Source: Hydractinia symbiolongicarpus (taxonomy: Eukaryota; Cnidaria; Hydrozoa; Anthoathecata; Hydractiniidae). From it: a DNA stretch of 64,000 nt. The notes beneath the pieces were generated by a model. That model saw only the letters and a list, made by a program, of their open reading frames with translations. It was not told the origin of the DNA and did not search any database. Positions 24,973 to 36,900 of the stretch are shown piece by piece. The number at the start of each line of letters is the position of its first letter. Position 1 is the first letter of the stretch. The stretch spans positions 33,835,828-33,899,827 of the forward strand of contig NC_079876.1 of assembly GCF_029227915.1 (NCBI RefSeq), read 5' to 3'. A program made the translations under genes and the position numbers.

Positions 24973-26464
24973 GTCACAGCCTAAAATCAGTTCAATTAAG
25001 TCCCACAGTCAATTGTTTCACTGTTAAAAGCGATGCAATCTAGTAATACAGGAAAGATATCACGAAATACATGTTGGTAAGAATATGTGACTCTACCGTT
25101 GTAGCTCAAACGGATTGACACTGTTAGAAAGTCAATGAAATGTACTTTTTGAAACTGTCTCTATTTCTTCATGGCGGGATAACGGCTGGGATTGGTCTTA
25201 TAGCAAGAAATGACATATTTATCTAAATTTTTAAATGAAGCGCTACCACAGCGCCCAGTGTAATCGCTGAGTTCCGGCAATCATGTCAAATTAAAAAGAA
25301 TGTTATTTCTTGGAGTCCAATTGTCTCATTTATAACATTTATAAGGTCACAGTCAAAAATCAGTTCAATTTAATCCCACAGTCAATCGTTTCACTGATAA
25401 AAGCGATGCAACCTATTAATATGAGAAAATTATCGCTAATTACATGTTGGTACGAGTATGTGACGCAACCGTTGTAACTGAAGCGGATTAATACCGTTAG
25501 AAAATCAATGAAATGTAGTTTTTTAAACTGTCGCTATTTCTTCAGCGCGCGATAACGGCTAGGTTTGGTCCCACAGTAAAAATGACTTAATTAACTAAAT
25601 TTTTAAATGAAGTGCTACCCCAGCGCCCAGTGTAATCGCTGAGTTCCGGCAATCACGTCAAATTAAGAAGAATGTTAATTCTTGGAGTTAAATTGTCTCA
25701 CTTATAAAATTTATCAGGTCACAGTCCAAAGTTAGTTCAATTAAGTCCCACAGTCAATCGTTTCATTGTTAAAAGCGATGCAATCTAGTAATATCAGAAA
25801 AATATCGCTAAATACATGTTGGTACGAATATGTGACCCAACCGTTGTAACTCACACGGACTATAGTCGTTAGAAAGTCAATGAAATGAAGTTTTTGAAAC
25901 TGTCGCTATTTCTTCAGCGCGCGATAACAGATAGGATTGGTCCCACAGTAAAGAATGACTTATTTATCTAAATATTTAAATGAAGCGCTACCACAGCGCC
26001 CAGTGTAATCGCTGAGTTCCGCCAATCATGTCAAATTAAAAAGAATGTTATTTCTTGGAGTACAATTGTCTCATTTATAACATTTATAAGGTCACAGTCA
26101 AAAATCAGTTCAATTTAATCCCACAGTCAATCGTTTCACTGTTAAGAGCGATGCAACCTAGTAATATGAGAAAAATATCGCTAAATACATGTTGGTACGA
26201 ATATGTGACACAACCGTTGTAACTCAAGCGGACTGACATCGATAAAAAGTTAGTGAAATATAGTATTTGAAACTGTCTCTATTTCTTTAGCACGCGCTAA
26301 CGGCTAGGATTGGTCTCACAGTTAAAAAATGACTTTTTTATCTTAATTCTTAAATGAAGCGCTACCACAGCGCCCAGTGTAATCGCTGAGTTCCGGCAAT
26401 CATGTCAAATTAAAAAGAATGTTATTTATTGGAGTCCAATTGTCTCACTTATAACATTTATAAG
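23481..26464 (+). repeat. Two tandem copies of a J-K/L-M-N tetramer, 1492 bp each
   Basis: The copies are 23481-24972 and 24973-26464, and a third follows at 28328-29819 inside copy 2 of the nine-monomer segment. The diagnostic start is GTCACAGCCTAAAATCAG at 23481, 24973 and 28328. Shared private changes are AATACAGGAAAG in J, CACTGATAAAAGC in K/L, GAGTTCCGCCAATC in M and CTGTTAAGAGCG in N. The K/L monomer is a hybrid with a K head (CCTATTAATATGAG..CTAATTAC) and an L tail (CGAGTATGTGACGC). Its presence in all three copies shows the hybrid formed before the duplications. Confidence 0.9.
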
Positions 26465-29400
26465 GTCACAGTCAAAAATCAGTTCAATTTAATCCCACAG
26501 TTAATCATTTCACTGTTAAAAGCGATGCAACCTATTAATATGAGAAAATTATCGTTAAATACATGTTGGTACGAAAATATGACTCATCCGTTGTAACTCA
26601 AACGGGTTGATGCTGTTAGAAAGTCAATGAAATGTACTTTTTGAAACTGTGTCTATTTCTTCAGCGCGGGATAACGGCTAGGATTGGTCTTACAGTAAGA
26701 AATGACATATTTATCTAAATTTTTAAATGAACCGCTACCACAGCGGCCAGTGTAATCGCTGAGTTCCGGCAATCATGTCAAATTAAGAAGAATGTTATTT
26801 CTTGTAGTCCAATTGTCTCATTTATAACATTGATAAAGTCACAGTCCAAAATCAGTTCAATTAAGTCCCACAGTCAATCCTTTTACTGTTAAAAGCGATG
26901 CAACCTAGTAATATGAGAAAAATATCGCTAAATACATGTTGGTACGAGTATGTGACGCAACCGTTGTAACTGAAGCGGATTGATACCGTTAGAAAGTCAA
27001 TGAAATGTAGTTATTTAAACTGTCGCTATTTCTTCAGCGCGCGATAACGGCTAGGTTTGGTCCCACAGTAAAAATGACTTAATTAACTAAATTTTTAAAT
27101 GAAGTGCTACCCCAGCGCCCAGTGTAATGGCTGAGTTCCGGCAATCACGTCAAATTAAGAAGAATGTTAATTCTTGGAGTTAAATTGTGTCACTTATAAA
27201 ATTTATAAGGTCACAGTCAAAAATCAGTTCAATTTAATCCCACAGTCAATCGTTTCACTGTTAAAAGCGATGCAACCTAGTAATATGAGAAAAATATCGC
27301 TAAATACATGTTGGTACGAATATGTGACCCAACCGTTGTAACTCAAGCGGACTGACATCGATAAAAAGTCAGTGAAATATAGTATTTGAAACTGTCTCTA
27401 TTTCTTTAGCACGCGCTAACGGCTAGGATTGGTCTCACAGTTAAAAAATGACTTTTTTATCTTAATTCTTAAATGAAGCGTTACCACAGCGCCCAGTGTA
27501 ATCGCTGAGTTCCGGCAATCATGTCAAATTAAAAAGAATGTTATTTATTGGAGTCCAATTGTCTCACTTATAACATTTATAAGGTCACTGTCAAAAATCA
27601 GTTCAATTTAATCCCACAGTTAATCATTTCACTGTTAAAAGCGATGCAACCTATTAATATGAGAAAATTATCGTTAAATACATGTTGGTACGAATATATG
27701 ACTCATCCGTTGTAACTCAAACGGATTGATGCTGTTAGAAAGTCAATGAAATGTACTTTTTGAAACTGTGTCTATTTCTTCAGCGCGGGATAACGGCTAG
27801 GATTGGTCTTACAGTAAGAAATGACATATTTATCTAAATTTTTAAATGAACCGCTACCACAGCGCCCAGTGTAATCGCTGAGTTCCGGCAATCACGTCAA
27901 ATTAAGAAGAATGTTTTTTCTTAGAGTCTAATTGTCTCATTTATCACATTCATCAGGTCACAGTCCAAAGTTAGTTCAATTAATTCCCACATTCAATCAT
28001 TTCACTGTTAAAAGCGATGCAACCTAGTAATCTCAGAAAAATATGGCTAAATACATGTTGGTATCAATATGTGATTCAACCGTTGTAACGCAAACAGACT
28101 GACACCGTTAGAAAGTCAGTGAAATATAGTATTTGAAACTGTCTCTATTTCTTCAGCGGGCGCTAACGGCTAGGATTGGTCCCACACTAAAAATGACTTA
28201 TTTATCTAAATTTTTAAATAAAGCGCTACCACAGCGCCTGGTGTAATCGCTGAGTTGCGGCAATTATGTCAAATTAAGAAGAATGTTATTTCTTGGAGTA
28301 CAATTGTCTCACTTTCACATTTATAAGGTCACAGCCTAAAATCAGTTCAATTAAGTCCCACAGTCAATTGTTTCACTGTTAAAAGCGATGCAATCTAGTA
28401 ATACAGGAAAGATATCACGAAATACATGTTGGTAAGAATATGTGACTCTACCGTTGTAGCTCAAACGGATTGACACTGTTAGAAAGTCAATGAAATGTAC
28501 TTTTTGAAACTGTCTCTATTTCTTCATGGCGGGATAACGGCTGGGATTGGTCTTATAGCAAGAAATGACATATTTATCTAAATTTTTAAATGAAGCGCTA
28601 CCACAGCGCCCAGTGTAATCGCTGAGTTCCGGCAATCATGTCAAATTAAAAAGAATGTTATTTCTTGGAGTCCAATTGTCTCATTTATAACATTTATAAG
28701 GTCACAGTCAAAAATCAGTTCAATTTAATCCCACAGTCAATCGTTTCACTGATAAAAGCGATGCAACCTATTAATATGAGAAAATTATCGCTAATTACAT
28801 GTTGGTACGAGTATGTGACGCAACCGTTGTAACTGAAGCGGATTAATACCGTTAGAAAATCAATGAAATGTAGTTTTTTAAACTGTCGCTATTTCTTCAG
28901 CGCGCGATAACGGCTAGGTTTGGTCCCACAGTAAAAATGACTTAATTAACTAAATTTTTAAATGAAGTGCTACCCCAGCGCCCAGTGTAATCGCTGAGTT
29001 CCGGCAATCACGTCAAATTAAGAAGAATGTTAATTCTTGGAGTTAAATTGTCTCACTTATAAAATTTATCAGGTCACAGTCCAAAGTTAGTTCAATTAAG
29101 TCCCACAGTCAATCGTTTCATTGTTAAAAGCGATGCAATCTAGTAATATCAGAAAAATATCGCTAAATACATGTTGGTACGAATATGTGACCCAACCGTT
29201 GTAACTCACACGGACTATAGTCGTTAGAAAGTCAATGAAATGAAGTTTTTGAAACTGTCGCTATTTCTTCAGCGCGCGATAACAGATAGGATTGGTCCCA
29301 CAGTAAAGAATGACTTATTTATCTAAATATTTAAATGAAGCGCTACCACAGCGCCCAGTGTAATCGCTGAGTTCCGCCAATCATGTCAAATTAAAAAGAA

Positions 29401-29819
29401 TGTTATTTCTTGGAGTACAATTGTCTCATTTATAACATTTATAAGGTCACAGTCAAAAATCAGTTCAATTTAATCCCACAGTCAATCGTTTCACTGTTAA
29501 GAGCGATGCAACCTAGTAATATGAGAAAAATATCGCTAAATACATGTTGGTACGAATATGTGACACAACCGTTGTAACTCAAGCGGACTGACATCGATAA
29601 AAAGTTAGTGAAATATAGTATTTGAAACTGTCTCTATTTCTTTAGCACGCGCTAACGGCTAGGATTGGTCTCACAGTTAAAAAATGACTTTTTTATCTTA
29701 ATTCTTAAATGAAGCGCTACCACAGCGCCCAGTGTAATCGCTGAGTTCCGGCAATCATGTCAAATTAAAAAGAATGTTATTTATTGGAGTCCAATTGTCT
29801 CACTTATAACATTTATAAG
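26465..29819 (+). repeat. Nine-monomer segmental duplication, copy 2
   Basis: This is the second copy of K-L-N-K-I-J-K/L-M-N, 4847 bp downstream of copy 1, with landmarks 26564 to 29545. After the final N it continues into a different K monomer at 29820 (CACTGTTAAAAACGATG), whereas copy 1 continues into another J-K/L-M-N tetramer. The simplest history is a tetramer duplication plus an unequal exchange between misaligned arrays 13 monomers apart. The order of events cannot be settled by eye. Confidence 0.9.
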
Positions 29820-30937
29820 GTCACAGTCAAAAATCAGTTCAATTTAATCCCACAGTTAATCATTTCACTGTTAAAAACGATGCAACCTATTAATATGAGA
29901 AAATTATCGCTAAATACATGTTGGTACGAATATATGACTCATCCGTTGTAACTCAAACGGATTGATGCTGTTAGAAAGTCAATGAAATGTAGTTTTTGAA
30001 ACTGTCTCTATTTCTTCAGCGCGGGATAACGGCTAGGATTGGTCCCACAATATAAAATGACTTATTTATCTAAATTTTTAAATGAAGCGCTACCACAGCG
30101 ACCAGTGTAATCGCTGAGTTCCGGCAATCATGTCAAATTAAAAACAATGTTATTTCTTGTAGTCCAATTGTCTCACTTATAACGTTTATAAAGTCACAGT
30201 CCAAAATCAGTTCAATTAAGTCCCACAGTCAATAGTTTCACTGTTAAAAGCGATGCAACCTAGTAATGTTGGAAAAATATCGCTAAATAAATGTTGGTAC
30301 GAGTATGTGACGCAACCGTTGTAACTGAAGCGAATTGATACCGTTAGAAAGTCAATGAAATGTAGTTTTTGAAACTGTCGCTATTTCTTCAGCGCGCGAT
30401 AACGGCCAGGATTGGTCCCACTGTAAAAATGACTTAATTATCTAAATTTTTAAATGAAGTGCTACCACAGCGCCCAGTGTAATCGCTGAGTTCCGGCAAT
30501 CACGTCAAATTAAGAAGAGTGTTGTTTCTTGGAGTCCAATTTTCTCATTTATCACATTTATCAGGTCACAGTCCAAAGTTAGTTCAATTAAGTCACACAG
30601 TCAATCGTTTCACTGTTAAAAGCGATGCAACCAAGTAATATCAGAAAAATATCGCTAAATACATGTTGGTACGAATATGTGACCCAACCGTTGTAACTCA
30701 CACGGACTGTAACCGTTAGAAAGTCAATGAAATGTAGTTTTTGAAACTTTCGCTATTTTTTCAGCGCGCGATAACGGCTAGGATTGGTCACACGGTAAAG
30801 AATGATTTATTTATCTAAATTTTTAAATGAAAGCCTACCACAGCGCCCAGTGTAATCGCTTAATTCCGGCAATCATGTCAAATTAAGATGAATGTTATTT
30901 CTTGGAGTTCAATTGTCTCATTTATCACATTTATCAG

Positions 30938-33547
30938 GTCACAGTCCAAAGTTAGTTCTATTAAGTCCCACATTCAATCGTTTTACTGTTAAAAGCGATG
31001 CAACCTAGTATTAACAGATAAATATCGCTAAATACATGTTGGTACGAATATGTTAACCAATTGTTGTAACTCAGATGGACTGACATCGATAGAAAGTCAG
31101 TGAAATGTAGTATTTGAAACTGTCGCTATTTCTTCAGCGCGCGATAACGGATAGGATTGGTCCCACAGTAAAGAATGACTTATTTATCTAAATTTTTAAA
31201 TGAGGCGCTACCACAGCGCCCAGTGTAATCGCTGAGTTCCGGCAATCACGTCAAATTAAGAAGAATGTTTTTTCTTAGAGTCTAATTGTCTCATTTATCA
31301 CATTCATCAGGTCACAGTCCAAAGTTAGTTCAATTAAGTCCCACATTCAATCATTTCACTGTTAAAAGCGATGCAACCTAGTAATCTCAGAAAAATATGG
31401 CTAAATACATGTTGGTATCAATATGTGATTCAACCGTTGTAACGCAAACAGACTGACACCGTTAGAAAGTCAGTGAAATATAGTATTTGAAACTGTCTCT
31501 ATTTCTTCAGCGGGCGCTAACGGCCAGGATTGGTCCCACACTAAAAATGACTTATTTATCTAAATTTTTAAATAAAGCGCTACCACAGCGCCTGGTGTAA
31601 TCGCTGAGTTGCGGCAATTATGTCAAATTAAGAAGAATGTTATTTTTTGGAGTACAATTGTCTCACTTTCACATTTATAAGGTCACAGCCCAAAATCAGT
31701 TCAATTAAGTCCCACAGTCAATTGTTTCACTGTTAAAAGCGATGCAATCTAGTAATACCGGAAAGATATCACGAAATACATGTTGGTAAGAATATGTGAC
31801 TCTACCGTTGTAGCTCAAACGGATTGACACTGTTAGAAAGTCAATGAAATGTACTTTTTGAAACTGTCTCTATTTCTTCATGGCGGGATAACGGCTGGGA
31901 TTGGTCTTATAGCAAGAAATGACATATTTATCTAAATTTTTAAATGAAGCGCTACCACAGCGCCCAGTGTAATCGCTGAGTTCCGGCAATCATGTCAAAT
32001 TAAAAAGAATGTTATTTCTTGGAGTCCAATTGTCTCATTTATAACATTTATAAGGTCACAGTCAAAAATCAGTTCAATTTAATCCCACAGTCAATCGTTT
32101 TACTGTTAAAAGCGATGCAACCTATTAATATGAGAAAATTATCGCTAATTACATGTTGGTACGAATATGTGACTCATCTGTTGTAACTCAATCGGATTGA
32201 TGCTGTTAGAAAGTCAATGAAATGTAGTTTTTGAAACTGTCTCTATTTCTTCAGCGCGAGATAACGGCTAGGATAGGTCCCACAATAAAAAAATGACTTA
32301 TTTATTTAAATTTTTAAATGAAGCGCTACCACAGCGCCCAGTGAAATCGCTGAGTTCCGGCAATCACGTCAAATTAAGAAGAATGTTACTTCTTGGAGTT
32401 CAATTGTCTCACCTATAAAATTTATCAGGTCACAGTCCAAAGTTAGTTCAATTAAGTCCCACAGTCAATCGTTTCATTGTTAAAAGCGATGCAATCTAGA
32501 TATATCAGAAAAATATCGCTAAATACATGTTGGTACAAATATGTGACCCAACCGTTGTAACTCACACGGACTGTAGCCATTAGAAAGTCAATGAAATGAA
32601 GTTTTTGAAACTGTCGCTATTTCTTCAGCGCGCGATAACAGATAGGATTGGTCCCACAGTAAAGAATGACTTATTTATCTAAATATTTAAATGAAGCGCT
32701 ACCACAGCGCCCAGTGTAATCGCTGAGTTCCGGCAATCATGTCAAATTAAAAAGAATGTTATTTCTTGGAGTACAATTGTCTCATTTATAACATTTATAA
32801 GGTCACAGTCAAAAATCAGTTCAATTTAATCCCACAGTCAATCGTTTCACTGTTAAAAGCGATGCAAGCCAGTAATACCGGAAAGATATCACGAAATACA
32901 TGTTGGTAAGAATATGTGACTCTACCGTTGTAGCTCAAACGGATTGACACTGTTAGAAAGTCAATGAAATGTACTTTTTGAAACTGTCTCTATTTCTTCA
33001 TGGCGGGATAACGGCTGGGATTGGTCTTATAGCAAGAAATGACATATTTATCTAAATTTTTAAATGAAGCGCTACCACAGCGCCCAGTGTAATCGCTGAG
33101 TTCCGGCAATCATGTCAAATTAAAAAGAATGTTATTTCTTGGAGTCCAATTGTCTCATTTATAACATTTATAAGGTCACAGTCAAAAATCAGTTCAATTT
33201 AATCCCACAGTCAATCGTTTCACTGTTAAAAGCGATGCAACCTATTAATATGAGAAAATTATCGCTAATTACATGTTGGTACGAATATGTGACTCATCTG
33301 TTGTAACTCACACGGACTGTAACCGTTAGAAAGTCAATGAAATGTAGTTTTTGAAACTTTCGCTATTTTTTCAGCGCGCGATAACGGCTAGGATTGGTCA
33401 CACGGTAAAGAATGATTTATTTATCTAAATTTTTAAATGAAGCCCTACCACAGCGCCCAGTGTAATCGCTTAATTCCGGCAATCATGTCAAATTAAGATG
33501 AATGTTATTTCTTGGAGATCAATTGTCTCACTTATAAAATTTATCAG
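30938..33547 (+). repeat. Seven-monomer unit E'-I-J-K-M2-J-K/M', 2610 bp
   Basis: This is the longest repeat unit I can define in block III. The next unit (33548-35783, 2236 bp) has the same order without M2. Its fourth monomer is a recombinant, starting as M2 (GCAATCTGGATATATCAG, about 34728-34745) and ending as K (GTTAATTACATGTTGG, ACTCATCTG). One monomer was therefore lost by exchange between M2 and K. The E' monomer at 33647 has CATCTTGG in place of CATGTTGG and TTAAGATCG in place of TTAAAAGCG. Confidence 0.82.
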
Positions 33548-36500
33548 GTCACAGTCCAAAGTTAGTTCTATTAAGTCCCACATTCAATCGTTTTACTGTT
33601 AAGATCGATGCAACCTAGTATTAACAGATAAATATCGCTAAATACATCTTGGTACGAATATGTTAACCAATTGTTGTAACTCAGATGGACTGACATCGAT
33701 AGAAAGTCAGTGAAATGTAGTATTTGAAACTGTCGCTATTTCTTCAGCGCGCGATAACGGATAGGATTGGTCCCACAGTAAAGAATGACTTATTTATCTA
33801 AATTTTTAAATGAAGCGCTACCACAGCGCCCAGTGTAATCGCTGAGTTCTGGCAATCACGTCAAATTAAGAAGAATGTTTTTTCTTAGAGTCTAATTGTC
33901 TCATTTATCACATTCATCAGGTCACAGTCCAAAGTTAGTTCAATTAAGTCCCACATTCAATCATTTCACTGTTAAAAGCGATGCAACCTAGTAATCTCAG
34001 AAAAATATGGCTAAATACATGTTGGTATCAATATGTGATTCAACCGTTGTAACGCAAACAGACTGACACCGTTAGAAAGTCAGTGAAATATAGTATTTGA
34101 AACTGTCTCTATTTCTTCAGCGGGCGCTAACGGCTAGGGTTGGTCCCACACTAAAAATGACTTATTTATCTAAATTTTTAAATAAAGCGCTACCACAGCG
34201 CCTGGTGTAATCGCTGAGTTGCGGCAATTATGTCAAATTAAGAAGAATGTTATTTCTTGGAGTACAATTGTCTCACTTTCACATTTATAAGGTCACAGCC
34301 CAAAATCAGTTCAATTAAGTCCCACAGTCAATTGTTTCACTGTTAAAAGCGATGCAATCTAGTAATACCGGAAAGATATCACGAAATACATGTTGGTAAG
34401 AATATGTGACTCTACCGTTGTAGCTCAAACGGATTGACACTGTTAGAAAGTCAATGAAATGTACTTTTTGAAACTGTCTCTATTTCTTTATGGCGGGATA
34501 ACGTCTGGGATTGGTCTTATAGCAAGAAATGACATATTTATCTAAATTTTTAAATGAAGCGCTACCACAGCGCCCAGTGTAATCGCTGAGTTCCGGCAAT
34601 CACGTCAAATTAAGAAGAATGTTACTTCTTGGAGTTCAATTGTCTCACTTATAAAATTTATCAGGTCACAGTCCAAAGTTAGTTCAATTAAGTCCCACAG
34701 TCAATCGTTTCATTGTTAAAAGCGATGCAATCTGGATATATCAGAAAAATATCGTTAATTACATGTTGGTACGAATATGTGACTCATCTGTTGTAACTCA
34801 ATCGGATTGATGCTGTTAGAAAGTCAATGAAATGTAGTTTTTGAAACTGTCTCTATTTCTTCAGCGCGAGATAACGGCTAGGATAGGTCCCACAATAAAA
34901 AAATGACTTATTTATTTAAATTTTTAAATGAAGCGCTACCACAGCGCCCAGTGTAATCGCTGAGTTCCGGCAATCACGTCAAATTAAGAAGAATGTTACT
35001 TCTTGGAGTACAATTGTCTCATTTATAACATTTATAAGGTCACAGTCAAAAATCAGTTCAATTTAATCCCACAGTCAATCGTTTCACTGTTAAAAGCGAT
35101 GCAAGCTAGTAATACCGGAAAGATATCACGAAATACATGTTGGTAAGAATATGTGACTCTACCGTTGTAGCTCAAACGGATTGACACTGTTAGAAAGTCA
35201 ATGAAATGTATTTTTGAAACTGTCTCTATTTCTTCATGGCGGGATAACGGCTGGGATTGGTCTTATAGCAAGAAATGACATATTTATCTAAATTTTTAAA
35301 TGAAGCGCTACCACAGCGCCCAGTGTAATCGCTGAGTTCCGGCAATCATGTCAAATTAAAAAGAATGTTATTTCTTGGAGTCCAATTGTCTCATTTATAA
35401 CATTTATAAGGTCACAGTCAAAAATCAGTTCAATTTAATCCCACAGTCAATCGTTTCACTGTTAAAAGCGATGCAACCTATTAATATGAGAAAATTATCG
35501 CTAATTACATGTTGGTACGAATATGTGACTCATCTGTTGTAACTCACACGGACTGTAACCGTTAGAAAGTCAATGAAATGTAGTTTTTGAAACTTTCGCT
35601 ATTTTTTCAGCGCGCGATAACGGCTAGGATTGGTCACACGGTAAAGAATGATTTATTTATCTAAATTTTTAAATGAAGCCCTACCACAGCGCCCAGTGTA
35701 ATCGCTTAATTCCGGCAATCATGTCAAATTAAGATGAATGTTATTTCTTGGAGATCAATTGTCTCACTTATAAAATTTATCAGGTCACAGTCCAAAGTTA
35801 GTTCTATTAAGTCCCACATTCAATCGTTTTACTGTTAAAAGCGATGCAACCTAGTATTAACAGATAAATATCGCTAAATACATGTTGGTACGAATATGTT
35901 AACCAATTGTTGTAACTCAGATGGACTGACATCGATAGAAAGTCAGTGAAATGTAGTATTTGAAACTGTCGCTATTTCTTCAGCGCGCGATAACGGATAG
36001 GATTGGTCCCACAGTAAAGAATGACTTATTTATCTAAATTTTTAAATGAAGCGCTACCACAGCGCCCAGTGTAATCGCTGAGTTCCGGCAATCACGTCAA
36101 ATTAAGAAGAATGTTTTTTCTTAGAGTCTACTTGTCTCATTTATCACATTCATCAGGTCACAGTCCAAAGTTAGTTCAATTAAGTCCCACATTCAATCAT
36201 TTCACTGTTAAAAGCGATGCAACCTAGTAATCTCAGAAAAATATGGCTAAATACATGTTGGTATCAATATGTGATTCAACCGTTGTAACGCAAACAGACT
36301 GACACCGTTAGAAAGTCAGTGAAATATAGTATTTGAAACTGTCTCTATTTCTTCAGCGGGCGCTAACGGCTAGGATTGGTCCCACACTAAAAATGACTTA
36401 TTTATCTAAATTTTTAAATAAAGCGCTACCACAGCGCCTGGTGTAATCGCTGAGTTGCGGCAATTATGTCAAATTAAGAAGAATGTTATTTCTTGGAGTA

Positions 36501-36900
36501 CAATTGTCTCACTTTCACATTTATAAGGTCACAGCCCAAAATCAGTTCAATTAAGTCCCACAGTCAAATGTTTCACTGTTAAAAGCGATGCAATCTAGTA
36601 ATACCGAAAAGATATCACGAAATACATGTTGGTAAGAATATGTGACTCTACCGTTGTAGCTCAAACGGATTGACACTGTTAGAAAGTCAATGAAATGTAC
36701 TTATTGAAACTGTCTCTATTTCTTTATGGCGGGATAACGTCTGGAATTGGTCTTATAGCAAGAAATGACATATTTATCTAAATTTTTAAATGAAGCGCTA
36801 CCACAGCGCCCAGTGTAATCGCTGAGTTCCGGCAATCATGTCAAATTAAAAAGAATGTTATTTCTTGGAGTCCAATTGTCTCATTTATAACATTTATAAG

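Larger units (their letters stand above)
18637..29819 (+). repeat. Block II: diverged monomers with nested segmental duplications
   Basis: Variants here differ from the A-F set. I has TCTCAGAAAAATAT and TATCAATATGTGATTC. J has GGTAAGAATATGTGACTC and TTCATGGCGGG. K has CCTATTAATATGAG. L has CGAGTATGTGACGC. M has CACACGGACTATAGTCG. N has AAGCGGACTGACATCGAT. Landmarks: I 18736, J 19107, K 19480, J 19852, K 20225, L 20598, M 20970, N 21343, K 21717, L 22090, N 22462, K 22836, I 23209, J 23580, K/L 23953, M 24325, N 24698, J 25072, K/L 25445, M 25817, N 26190, K 26564, L 26937, N 27309, K 27683, I 28056, J 28427, K/L 28800, M 29172, N 29545. The I-to-J step is always 371 bp because of the shorter CACTTTCACATTTATAAGG. 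Confidence 0.88.
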
